Below are positions 1-8,179 of a stretch of DNA of 13,420 nucleotides, piece by piece. Numbering within the stretch: the first letter of the stretch is position 1; every line of letters begins with the position of its first letter. The DNA is taken from contig FN649016.1 in the NCBI GenBank assembly GCA_000310025.1, positions 1 through 13,420 on the forward strand. The letters run 5' to 3'. The notes under the pieces were generated by a model. It searched no databases. It was given only the letters and a program-made list of their open reading frames with translations, and was not told the DNA's origin. This stretch comes from Ectocarpus siliculosus. Taxonomy: Eukaryota > Sar > Phaeophyceae > Ectocarpales > Ectocarpaceae. The translations under genes were made by a program, and so were the position numbers.

Positions 1-150
1 CCCCCCACGCTCCTTGCTGCGCGTCACGGGGCTGTTTTGCTTGTTGCCCTCCCGCGCCCCTTCCGTCGCGGCTGTGGGCACACGACCGTCTCGCGGTGTT
101 CTCTGAATGTTGCCCCCCCACGCCCCTTCCGTCGCGGCTATGGGCACACG
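1..150. repeat. C-rich imperfect tandem repeat
   Basis: A 41-base unit at 44-84 recurs at 110-150 with only a few substitutions. Both copies start TTGCC, carry a C-run, then CCTTCCGTCGCGGCT and end GGGCACACG. The copies lie 66 bases apart. Positions 1-30 look like a more diverged or truncated third copy. Nothing here reads as protein on either strand; the open frames are a by-product of GC richness. It lies just beyond the 3' end of the minus-strand Gag-like remnant, so it could be that element's 3' untranslated repeat or unrelated minisatellite DNA. Confidence 0.6.
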
Positions 151-329
151 GCCTTTCGGCCGGTTTTCTGTCTCCACCCTTCCACGCTGCTGCAATGGTG
201 CCATCTTCACCATCTCCTGCTGCTGCTGTTGTGTGTGGATGGAGCGCGCGCAGTGACTCGCGCGGCTATCTATGGTGTATTTCCTCCGCCTCTTCTCACA
301 AGGCCTCGCGTGCTACATCCAGCTCCTCG

Positions 330-1221
330 TCATCGCTCGCCACCACGATCGCCAGGACTGCCTACAGGGTCTGCACGATACTGACCGATGCCCCCGCTTG
401 TTGCACCGATATTATCTACTGCCTCACCCCACCGTGTCTTTCTTCCCATGGTCCCACGATTAGCTTCACCTGGTTGCTTTGATGGCGCATCGACGGCGTC
501 GTGGGGATGCATGCTGCCCCAGCTCTCTAGACGCAAGCACTTTCCCGCGGTCAACAGGCACACCTGGTGTGCCGTCTGCGGCACCCCCTCCAGCGCCGCA
601 CAGCTCTTCTCGACGTGATGAGTACGTTGCTCTGACTCTTCGGCAAGTGCCTCGAGCGGCGGCTGCATCTCTACCAGCGTTGCCTATGTTGTAGAGGTAT
701 TCGGTGTTCTGGAATCTACCAAACCCACCGTCAGCAGGGACCTGAAATGCACACAGCGGTTCGCCTTCCGCAACCGGCCGACTGCTGATGATCTCTGCTG
801 CATCCGTGTAGTCTATGCAAGCGCCCACCGAAGCAGGCTGCTCTTGGGATGATGACCCCCTGACGTCCCCGCTGCCCGGTCCTATGTCCAGGTCCGCTCC
901 AGCAGGGATCCTTGGCACTACCGGGCTGGTTCCCGGTCTGGTGCTTCTTCCCCCGTGCTGTGCGGGCGGCGTGATTCCGTCGTTGTGCGGCCCCTCTTCC
1001 AGCAGACCGCGGGCAGACGTGGCGCCCGTAACGACAGCGCCCACCGTGGCGCCGCCGGACTCCCCCTCCTTCTCTAACTTTCCGAGGGCGGCTCGGAGTA
1101 GCCCTGCCAACTGCTGTACCTCGTCCGTCAGGCCTGAAACTTTGCTCTCTAGGTTGCCAACCCTGCCCTGCGTACTAGTGGTGACGTCGGCAGCCTCTGC
1201 TGCAACATCGGCGCCACTCAT
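330..1221 (-). pseudogene. Gag-like ORF1 remnant of a retrotransposon
   Basis: On the minus strand a frame is open from 1251 down to 466. The best start is the ATG at 1221 (MSGADV); the upstream ATG at 1251 adds ten residues without clear character. Residues about 20-55 form a coiled coil with regular V/L spacing (VGNLESKVSGLTDEVQQLAGLL...). A Gly/Pro/Ser-rich linker follows, then an Ala-rich helical stretch ending near YLYNIGNAGRDAAAA. Near 655-670 the protein-like character moves to another minus-strand frame that runs to 330 (LEALAEESEQ, VEKSCAALEG), so a frameshift is likely there. Coiled coil plus low-complexity linker plus helical region is typical of ORF1/Gag proteins of DIRS and LINE elements, but no zinc knuckle or other diagnostic motif is visible. 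The assignment is inference. A matching pol would lie beyond the left edge of the window. Confidence 0.45.
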
Positions 1222-1264
1222 CTCCAGCACGGGTTCCCTCGAGGGATACACTCTGGAGTGTTAG

Positions 1265-1660
1265 TATACCCTTGTAAGTGTGTTGAAGATGATGATATCA
1301 CTTGTATTTAGGACAGCGGACACGATCAGGACGCGGCGGGAGAGAGAGAGTGCCACGACACAGCAAGCACTCCCGCAGGGTCGAGCCCCGTGGATCAACA
1401 ATGAAACCAACCCAGGGGACTATCAATTCCTATCTGCGTAGCCAATTCCTACAGTCCCGTTGGAATATTCTCATCCGCTCATGCACACACGAACAAGCCT
1501 TTCCTTACGATTACTCCCGCCGGTCGCCCTCTCTTCTAAGGGCGACACTGCAGGTTATCCCAAGCATTCTAGGTAGCCTTTTCTGTCGTGCCGACGATAG
1601 CCAATTCCAATCACCCCCGAATACACCCACAGACACACCCTGCGCGCGCACTCGCCCCAG
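1265..1660. other. no recognisable gene; spacer before KDZ pseudogene
   Basis: No frame here resembles a known protein. It holds a short GA run near 1340-1351 and two copies of TAGCCAATTCC (about 1439 and 1600). It should contain the 5' end of the KDZ element and perhaps its first exon, but neither a terminal repeat nor an N-terminal exon could be identified. Confidence 0.4.
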
Positions 1661-1942
1661 GTCCATGGGTGGAATCCGCAGGCAGGTCAAAGCGTACTGG
1701 TAGACAATCCGCGAGAGGTTGCAATTTCGGACGACCGAGGCAACCTCTCAGGTGCCAATTTCTGGCCCAGTTTAGAAGACCTGCTGGACGAGGCACCAGT
1801 GTGATGCCTGCTGCCAGGAGATCGAGGTCGAAGGCGAAACTTTCCCTGTTCGAGCGGCCGTCGCCGACGGCTTGACCGCTGTCCGCTTCCAGAAGTGCAA
1901 CGTGCACGGATGCAAGGAAGATGTCCTGCGCAACGGACAAAG
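1661..1942 (+). pseudogene. KDZ transposase, exon with start of Cys/His cluster
   Basis: From the acceptor-like CTCGCCCCAG ending at 1660, one frame reads VDNPREVAISDD, then ANFWPSLEDLLDEAPV, and stops at TGA (1802-1804). Shifted by one base at about 1799-1800, the protein continues as CDACCQEIEVEGETFPVRAA, then VRFQKCNVHGCKED and NGQ, up to the donor AAAG|GTGATG (exon end 1942). KC..HGC starts the metal-binding cluster that is completed in the next exon. The one-base shift is either decay or a sequencing error. The left border is uncertain: a second AG at 1680 is an alternative. Confidence 0.6.
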
Positions 1943-2447
1943 GTGATGGGTTGGGGTGGATGTTTGGGGGCCAGGCTCTTGCCTTCCATGCAAGTTTGTC
2001 GCGTGTTCGATGGGTGGTCGTGAGACAGTATCAAAATGCATCCATGTAATCGTCCGTTAATCTGTGACCGAAGGGAGTGTATGGAGGGGCGATAGCAAGT
2101 GGTGCAAGCAAGAAACACTACAGCGACGCCAAGTCGTTGGCGGGTTCTGCATGGCCACCGTCGAGGTTGGGCATGGATTCGTAACGGCATCGCGCATACC
2201 ACTGCTGGGCACACATGTCACGGGCGCTATAGTGTTGGCCTGTCAACATTTGCATTCAGAGCTAGCGCACTTCAACCGCATGTGTACATTGTCGTACCCT
2301 TTCAGGCAGTCGCGTAGGGACACAAACAACTACAAGGATGACGTACAAAGTTCGGCGGCCGTCCAATGAAGACGCGAGCCGGATGTGGCCAATACTAACG
2401 GCGTCTAGACGTTTTCGGCCGCGCTTTTCCGTACTCCCATCTTGCAG
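1943..2447 (+). other. intron of KDZ pseudogene (505 bp, phase 2)
   Basis: The donor is AAAG|GTGATG and the acceptor CCCATCTTGCAG|G, with pyrimidines before the AG. Joining the flanks makes one Arg codon (AG|G) and gives NGQ-R-YCAYH, completing a Cys/His pair of the cluster. The open frames inside the intron (for example 2064-2369) look random. Confidence 0.6.
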
Positions 2448-2640
2448 GTATTGCGCCTACCATTACCCTATGCATGGACACCGCTGCGCAATCACGGACC
2501 CAGATTGCGGCCTTCCCCGGGAGGAAGGGCGGCTCACCTGCTCACAGCATCGCTCATGGGAGGACCGGTACAACGCCTGGAGGAGGAGAGGAGGGTTACA
2601 TGTTCGCAGCGCGGCGAGGAATGCGGGCGAGGATAGAGAG
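2448..2640 (+). pseudogene. KDZ transposase, exon completing the Cys/His cluster
   Basis: The frame begins YCAYHYPMHGHRCAITDPDC, continues to LTCSQH and ends around EDRYNAWRRR. The spacing of YC..YH, HGHRC, DC and TC..H is that of the zinc-binding cluster that precedes the catalytic fold in KDZ transposases. The frame stays open to a TAG at 2671. A plausible donor is AGAGAG|GTTCGT at 2640/2641; paired with the acceptor CCATTCCGTAG at 3105 it keeps the reading frame (phase 0) into the core exon. That intron (2641-3105) is weaker than the other two. Confidence 0.6.
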
Positions 2641-3105
2641 GTTCGTGCTAGCCACTGCGTATTCCTGCTGTAGAATCGCCAAATAGTTTTGGAAGTCACA
2701 TAAGAATCTTAGCGTCATAATTCTACGATTCGCCAGGGTACTGCAGGGGGTGTCACCGACTGAACGTTTAAGCGTCCCGGTTACGGGAGCGACCCGCCCA
2801 CCAGTTTATAGCAAACAACATGCAACACAAGAATTTCCTCCCCAGATTTAAGGCGCAAACCCGAGTACAGTTGGCAAAAGAACTTCAGGGCATGGGACAC
2901 TACCTATTCAGGATTTTGCTGACTTTCCTCCCGTCGGCGAACCAGGGCGACATGAGCAAGGCCTCGCGTTACATCACGTGACCTCACGTTGATAGTAATG
3001 CGTGTGTGGTTTGTAACCCTCGCTGGATCATCCGAGTGCGCACCTGTGTGTCCTCGTATGTGTGCTCATAGGTCACCATACTGTGGCGGCGCCTCCATTC
3101 CGTAG

Positions 3106-3596
3106 CCGGTTGACATCGATTGCCTTCGCCCATACGATAAACGTTGTTGCCCATCTGTTTTGCAACATACACGTCGATTCTGCGCTTTAGAGCGGGAATT
3201 CGAAATGGTGCATGTTTCACACAAAGAACGACGGGCATTACCCTTTCCTTACCTGCGTTACAATGCCTCCCGCACACTGAACTTGCAAACCCTCCCTTCT
3301 GTCCAAACGGTGACGAACCAGCCAGCGTTCATGAAGTACCTGCGATCCTGCGTCGGGTCACGCTACACCTTCGGCTACCTTCTGGTGACCGCAACTTGCG
3401 GTGCTATTCACGGCATGTCCCCCATATTCGAGAGCGAAAGTTTCGATCTCGAGACCGCCGAGGCCCTGAACGATATCTACCGAGCGCCAGGACAACATCC
3501 TACCATCCTGTTCTACGACAGAGCCTGCTTCAGGCGACGTTTCCTTCTAGCGCACCCCGACCCGGCTTGGGCTTCCACCGTTAATTACGTTGATAG
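3106..3596 (+). pseudogene. KDZ transposase, catalytic-core exon
   Basis: The frame is open from 3106 and ends at the strong donor GATAG|GTAAGCG (exon end 3596). The recognisable part starts about 3355: RYTFGYLLVTATCGAIHG, then FESESF, then PTILFYDRACFRRR, then LLAHPDPAWASTVNYVD. The hydrophobic strand running into Y-D-x-A-C is the family's signature, and that Asp is a predicted metal-binding catalytic residue. The first 60-80 residues (3106-3300) are not recognisable and may be mis-modelled; another acceptor (CTTTAG at 3190) would shorten the exon. Confidence 0.6.
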
Positions 3597-3859
3597 GTAA
3601 GCGTCTTGGTTGTATTGTTTCTAAAACAAAGAAGGAAGCGTATATGTCGTCGGCAGAAGGGGAGTCCTGGAAACAATGCATAATGATGCGGATGAACAAA
3701 TATCGAACGGGCAAGCTGGCGGCACGATACAGCGATATCGATAATTCTGGTTTGGCGGCTGCTCCTGTAGGTTTCCCATACTCCCAACTAGAAGTAGTTC
3801 ATTAGCACACCCTTACGATGTAAACTTGATTTCTTGGTTTCTGCGTTAGGAGCATAGCG

Positions 3860-3923
3860 GACCTTCAAGACTAGCCATCCGCTCCCGTTGGTGTCAGTTT
3901 ATCCACCACCCGACGGAAGAAGG
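3860..3923. repeat. intronic direct repeat, copy 1
   Basis: A 64-base unit sharing GACCTTC, ATCCGCTCCCGTTGG and CGACGGAAGAAGG with copy 2 at 4018-4081, with no length change between copies. CCGTTGG and CCGACGG within the unit can pair as a 7-bp stem (one G-T wobble) over a loop of about 18 bases. Confidence 0.6.
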
Positions 3924-4017
3924 CATGTACGTTTCCCATAAACCTTACCTAGTTACTGAACACACTCTACTATATAGCAGCAAATTTCAGGTTTCATGAT
4001 GTGGGATTTTTTGAGCA

Positions 4018-4081
4018 GATCTTCTAGATTACTAATCCGCTCCCGTTGGAAACAGTAACTACACCATCGAACGGAAGAAGG
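4018..4081. repeat. intronic direct repeat, copy 2
   Basis: Diverged copy of 3860-3923, offset by 158 bases. ATCCGCTCCCGTTGG and ACGGAAGAAGG are kept and the middle is diverged. The stem changes from CCGTT/GACGG to CCGTT/AACGG, so pairing is maintained. Confidence 0.6.
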
Positions 4082-4680
4082 AAAATATTATAAACCTGCC
4101 GTCCAATCATGAAGAATTAATTCGTGGCAACAGTGTGGAAAGACGGCGATAAATGGGCAGGACCGCGGCAGTCCACAGAGCCAGCTCCTTCTCCCGCACA
4201 GAGGGTCTGTCAACATCGCAGCCGCTGTCATGAACGTCATATTTTTTTACGGACCAACTCGTGGCTAGGCGGAGAAACGGCATATTCGGCACACTGTATC
4301 TACTGTAACTTACTTTGAGGGCTTTGATTATTCCAAACCTTGAGGGCCAATAGCATGCCCCAGCATGCTCCGACCCTTTCTGTGTTGCTCGAGCGTGGGT
4401 GAGCCGCCTGCCTAAGTTGCCTGAGGAAGCGTACGCGGTGGAAGTCACACCTATATTTTCGGGATTTAGAGTTGCGTCGAACTTCCTGCCTTGCATCTAT
4501 ATAGTGGGCTACAGTCAGGTCGTGAGACAAGCTGGGGTCATTGCCAACGGCACCATGTTTGTTTCCGTCTACTAGAGTAATCTAGGGTCTACACTATCAC
4601 CAAAACCGAAGACGGCCCCTCACCCGCCTCGCATGTTGCACACCCTGCGCGCCGTCCACAACACTTGACGTCGGCACCAG

Positions 4681-4907
4681 GCTCCATGCTAGGAATCACA
4701 AGCAACCCGACTGCCTGAAGTTTTGTTCACCTTTCAAGACGGACGATCCTCTGCTGTACCGGACAGACGATAACAACAGTTTCCTATCGCGGTGGAATAC
4801 GTCTATTGCGGAGTCCACGAACGCGTTCATACACGGTGCGTTGCCAAGTTATGGGTGTCTGTGACGAAGTTCGTGCGATATTTTCCTCCACAGAAATGGC
4901 GCAAGCC
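4681..4907 (+). pseudogene. KDZ transposase, C-terminal exon, decayed
   Basis: From the acceptor at 4680 the frame reads LHARNHKQPDCLKFCSPF, then SFLSRWNTSIAESTNAFIHG, and stops at TGA (4862-4864). His/Asn/His and the paired Cys (PDC..FC) are metal-binding positions; the Glu in AESTN is the likely last acidic catalytic residue. After the stop, family-like residues reappear in other frames (KFVRYF at 4867-4884, then EMAQA at 4893-4907), showing two further indels in the last 15 or so codons. This is a clear sign that the copy is non-functional. Confidence 0.65.
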
Positions 4908-5402
4908 CCCCCAAGGCTTTCAGGGGAAAGGGGCCGGCGGTGACAGCATGCAGACGGAGATCGCAGGGCGTTGACCGGGCGTGTTTTCGATGGGGGGGGG
5001 GGGGTTCCTGCCATGTGGACCACACCCAACGCGCGGGGGTGCGGCCGGAGGTTATTTTGTCGGTCTTTGACTGCTGATTGCACGGGGATATATCACCGAT
5101 CCCAGAACGATATCCGAATTGAATAATTTTCACACGGGAGGCAGGTGCAGCAACAATACCTGTGTTTCTAAGTGCCAGAGGTAGTAGTGCGTGCTTTCGA
5201 CGCAAATTCCTGTGCGAAAAATGCGAGACGTTCGATACCCAACGTATCATCGGGATTCAGTTTCCGTCGCCGATATTCTCAGAACCTATATTCGACCCCA
5301 CTTTTCCCGACCCCACTCTCATTTGTTCACTTGGTTTTAGAGAAGGCGATGTCCGGTATCTTCTCTAAAAGCAAGTTTTTTTCTTCGGTCGATGTTTCTT
5401 AA
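4908..5402. other. no recognisable gene; junction between KDZ and DIRS remnants
   Basis: The stretch holds a run of 13 G (4992-5004), a short CGACCCCACT repeat near 5294-5320, and a small inverted repeat GTCGATG/CATCGAC at about 5388-5415. The KDZ 3' terminus and the 5' truncation point of the DIRS element must both lie here. I found no matching terminal inverted repeat. Confidence 0.4.
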
Positions 5403-6242
5403 GCTTCCATCGACAGATTTTCGTGTGGTTCGCAAGTGGTGTCCACCCTGGCCCGTTCCGCCCCTCCTGCGAGTTCCGTGCTAACGCTTGTATCAGCTTG
5501 TGAGAACGCGTCCGTTGTTGTCGAAACTACAGAACCCAGCAACACGGAGTTTGTTTGTGGTACGAGATGCATCGACGTCGACAACACCGCGGTGTGTGGA
5601 TCTTTCAACAGGGGGCGGGCGCGCGACCCGGAAACGCATGCACTTCTTGTTCGTTTGTTCGAGCTACAAGTCGAGTATGAGTTTGTGCTGTCCCTCAAAT
5701 GGGTCCCGTCGGCTGCCAGTGTCGTCGCTGATGATATCTCTCGCCCTTCGCGTGAGGGCATCATCAGGCTCAACCCAGCGGCCTTTCAGGCTCTCTGGGA
5801 GGACATGGGGCCGTTTACTATCGACCTCATGGCCTCCGACGCTTCGGCTCAGCATATCCCGGAGTCGGACGTTGTTCTGCCGTTTTTCTCGCGCTATGAT
5901 TGCGAGGGTTCATCGGGTGTAGATGTTTTCGCCCAAGACGTGTCGTTGCGCCCAGGTACTCTGGATCGAGCATTTGGTTGTTGTTTCCCGCCGCCGGTGA
6001 TGGCGGGCCACGTAGTGCAACACCTTGCGGAGTGCCACGGGCATGCGGTTATTGTTGTACCGGGTTCTAGGTCTTACTGGTTCCCTCGAGTGCAGCAGGC
6101 GGCAGTGCGGTCTATGCTGATTTCCCCGCCTAATGCGGGGAGATACTTTTAGTGGCCTTGCCCAGACGGGTCCCTGAAAGAATGGAAGTACCCAAGGTGG
6201 TCCATGGTAGCTTACGAGGTTGATTTTTCTTCTTGTTCCTAG
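5403..6242 (+). pseudogene. DIRS-type retrotransposon: RNase H and C-terminal domain of pol, 5' truncated
   Basis: This is the 3' part of the reverse transcriptase-RNase H polyprotein of a tyrosine-recombinase retrotransposon, which makes cDNA from the element's RNA. The reading frame is open from 5403. The RNase H end is visible as CIDVDNTAV (catalytic Asp), NRGRARDPETHALL, FVLSLKWVPSA and ADDISRP. The DIRS-type domain follows: GPFTIDLMAS, then DVFAQD, FPPPVMAGHVV and IVVPGSRSYWFP. A TAG at 6150-6152 interrupts the frame, but the same frame continues as WPCPDGSLKEWKYPRWSMVA to a true-looking end at TAG 6240-6242, so the first stop is a nonsense mutation. The reverse transcriptase itself is missing. 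The sequence before about 5550 aligns poorly with RNase H expectations and may be partly foreign. The recombinase ORF follows directly on the same strand. Confidence 0.8.
6123..6141 (+). other. hairpin inside pol C-terminus
   Basis: TCCCCGC and GCGGGGA form a perfect 7-bp stem with the 5-base loop CTAAT. It ends nine bases before the in-frame TAG at 6150. It lies in coding sequence, so it may be incidental. Confidence 0.4.
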
Positions 6243-6346
6243 GTGGCTGCCGCTCTCCAAAACAAAAAAATCTTGATTGACATCGGTACCCTGTTAATGC
6301 AGCATGCGGCTCTCGTCCATCTTGCCCAGTTCCCTCCCTTTGGCTT

Positions 6347-7736
6347 GTGGATGGCTTGTGCATCATATCACAGTTCCCCACCCTGCCTCCCGGCGGCTGT
6401 GTCCAGTTTGTCGCGTGTTCGTCGTGCCAGACGGAAAACGTGGGACATTACAACTATTGTTGGTCTTGCGGTGTTCAGCCTGCCCGCGGGCGTCCGGTAC
6501 CGCGTGACCCTCAAGCGGCTCGGGTGTCGATCGATTTCGAGGCGCTGCGCGCTCGTGGTGATCAGGTCTTCTCGGCCGCATCTAACCGTCGTGCTCAACA
6601 GCGCAAGTGCGCCGTAGCGGACGGGTTCGACGCTTTCATACTTTCGGCAACTGAAAAAAATCGGGGTTGGAAGCAGGCGTCGGACCGAGACGTGTTTTAC
6701 TATCTCTGCTTCTTGGACACACAAGATAGTGGTACCAAGTGGGTGCACGACAGGGCATGCCCTGGTGTCGGCACGACCCACGGCCGCGATTGTCTTCCAA
6801 ACTCGCCATGTGCTAAGCGGCATGCTGCCGCGTCCATGCAGAAAGGGATCGTGTCCAAGTTGAAGATGGCGATGCAAGAACATTTGGGAAAAAACAGCAG
6901 CTGGGACCCTGCCACGCGCTCGAGCAACCCATGTTGTAGTCCTCTCGCCGACTCCTACCTCGTCTTCACGGGGGAGGAACAAAAACCGTGTGGGTGTCGC
7001 TGTCAACCAGGCAGAGGCTATGTTACCGCACGTCCTCATCGATTTGTTGACGGACATTCGCTCTCGCGCGCAGACTGCGTCCTCTTTGGCGGGACGTATT
7101 GAGCTCACTCGGGACGTCGCTTTGTTTTCGCTGGCGTTCGCCTCCATGCGGCGAGGCCATGATCTCTCCTTCACTATGGGATCGCAAGTTCTTCGGTTGC
7201 CCGCGGGGCAGGGTCTGATTTTTAACTTCCAGTTTGGCAAGACCCTCCGGGACTCTGTCGATGCCGTGGTCGTGCGTCCGGACGTCGCCTTCCCGTGTAT
7301 TTGTGCGGTGAGCGATGTTACGGCCTACATCAGTGCGGCGGAGCGTATTGGCTGGGATTTGTCCCAAGGGCATCTGTTTCCTATCGTTCTGCTGGACGGA
7401 ACTCGGGGCTGCGCTCCGCTTACGGTGGTTCAGATGACGGCTGCCCTACAAGGGCATTTGCGAGCGGCGGGACTGCCGCACCGCTACACTATGCACTCGT
7501 TCCGCGTCGGAGGTTCTGTAGCGCAGTCGCTTGACGGAACGGCGATGGACGCTATCACGAAAATTGCCGGGTGGCGTACGGAGAGTGTAGCGAAGCGATA
7601 TGTTGGCGCCACTACTAGTGTGGGGGCAACGGGTTCCAAGAGGATCCGTAGCGAGCTGTACGCAGACTCAAACGCGTTGCCGTTGTCGGCTGACTTCACA
7701 TGCGATTTCTCTGCGTGTGCTCGCCGCGAAAAATAA
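6347..7736 (+). pseudogene. ALOG-type tyrosine recombinase of a DIRS-like retrotransposon, one frameshift
   Basis: This enzyme integrates the circular cDNA of the element. Counted from 6347, residues 24-41 form CX2CX3NX6CX2C, the RanBP2-type zinc-finger spacing. Residues about 93-213 resemble the ALOG/DIRS1 DNA-binding domain: DVFYYLCFLD, GTKWVHDRAC, a second Cys pair (C149, C154), then SKLKMAMQEHLGK, SSNP and DSYLVFTGEEQK. At 6983-6990 one extra base shifts the frame. The catalytic domain runs 6990-7736; counted from 6990 it has Arg54 (MRRGHDL), Lys84, HSFR (His169, Arg172), Trp195 and nucleophile Tyr204 (AKRY). All catalytic residues are present. No ATG opens the frame, which begins after a stop at 6278-6280; the GTG at 6347 is only a convenient start. 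The stop codon overlaps an AATAAA. Apart from the single shift, the protein looks intact. Confidence 0.85.
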
Positions 7737-7737
7737 A
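7732..7737 (+). terminator. candidate poly(A) signal at the recombinase stop
   Basis: AATAAA overlaps the TAA stop (7734-7736) of the recombinase. The element's transcript must extend through the downstream repeats, so this hexamer may not be the one used. Confidence 0.3.
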
Positions 7738-7842
7738 GAAAGTTTGGGTGGGCGAGACCTAGCTTAGAGGCGTGAATGGTCAATAACTAAGATGTGGCAG
7801 ATCGGATAATCAACAAGAAAGTAATGGGCGGGACCACAGGCC

Positions 7843-7918
7843 GGCGCAGGAGGCCTCACCCAACCAAATCCAATGCTTAAATCGAATGATCTGGGTAAGG
7901 GATAATAATACAACAGTA
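7843..7918 (+). repeat. split direct repeat B1 of the DIRS-like element
   Basis: 76 bases matching 8180-8255 at 72 positions with no gaps. It lies about 100 bases after the recombinase stop. In Ngaro/PAT-type elements the 3' end is arranged B1-A2-B2, with A1 at the 5' end. This is B1. Confidence 0.7.
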
Positions 7919-8179
7919 ATCTCGGATTTGAGACGCATCTAGAGTTCGGAACGAAATCGGGAAGAGTTAGATATTCCAGAAAGGATGTTGGAAAATGACC
8001 CCACCTAGTTTAGTCCCCCTTTTCTTTCCCGAAATACGCCGGAGCAGAGAAGAAGGGGTATATTTGAGACCATCCCACCCGCCCTACACAATGCTTACTA
8101 TACTCATGAACTTACTGATCATTCAAACACTTTGGGCCTGGGCACACCCAGCCCATACTTGTGGCGAGGCCCTCCTGCA
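7919..8179 (+). repeat. A2 segment between the split repeats
   Basis: 261 bases between B1 and B2. Its partner A1, expected at the 5' end, was not found, in keeping with 5' truncation. Two hairpins sit at its right side: GGGCCTGGG/CCCAGCCC (8134-8154, one bulged C) and CCTCCTGC/GCAGGAGG (8171-8190, perfect 8 bp with a 4-base loop, running into B2). The short open frame 7995-8267 has no recognisable product. Confidence 0.5.

Larger units (their letters stand above)
3597..4680 (+). other. intron of KDZ pseudogene (1084 bp, phase 2)
   Basis: The donor GATAG|GTAAGCG at 3596/3597 is near consensus. The acceptor CGGCACCAG ends at 4680. Splicing makes Arg from AG|G and joins VD-R to LHARNH, which is the conserved (V)DR-F/L-H-x2-NH motif. 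A diverged 158-bp-spaced direct repeat lies inside (3860-3923 and 4018-4081). No coding is supported within the intron; the minus-strand frames at 4107-4530 have no recognisable content. Confidence 0.6.
1661..4907 (+). pseudogene. KDZ-type transposase pseudogene, spliced
   Basis: Whole extent of a broken DNA transposase of the Kyakuja-Dileera-Zisupton superfamily, RNase H-fold enzymes that cut and move their own element. Pieces appear in the family's expected order: an N-terminal Cys/His cluster (1800-1942 joined to 2448-2640), a core with a GAIHG turn and YDRAC (about 3340-3596), and a C-terminal part with VDR+LHARNH and WNTSIAESTN (4681 on). Two introns, 1943-2447 and 3597-4680, split the same kind of codon (AG|G, Arg) and restore family motifs exactly across the junction. 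The copy is dead: a frameshift near 1799, at least two after 4858, and no intact N-terminus. No TET/JBP gene, which often accompanies fungal KDZ elements, is seen nearby. The family call rests on motif recognition by eye; a distant relative within the same transposase superfamily is possible. Confidence 0.65.

Noticed and set aside
1302-1703. 133-residue plus-strand open frame
   Set aside because: Composition looks random, and its end overlaps the better supported KDZ exon in another frame.
1661-4907. TET/JBP dioxygenase accompanying the KDZ element
   Set aside because: Such genes often accompany fungal KDZ elements, but no HxD...H dioxygenase pattern was seen in introns or flanks.
5728-5768. 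CTGATGA on the plus strand (5728-5734) and on the minus strand (complement of 5761-5767), hammerhead-like cores
   Set aside because: No GAAA follows the possible stem II on either strand, and both lie in conserved RNase H coding sequence.
6368-7240. 290-residue minus-strand open frame
   Set aside because: It is antisense to the ALOG/recombinase gene, which has strong motif support; the frame has no recognisable motif.
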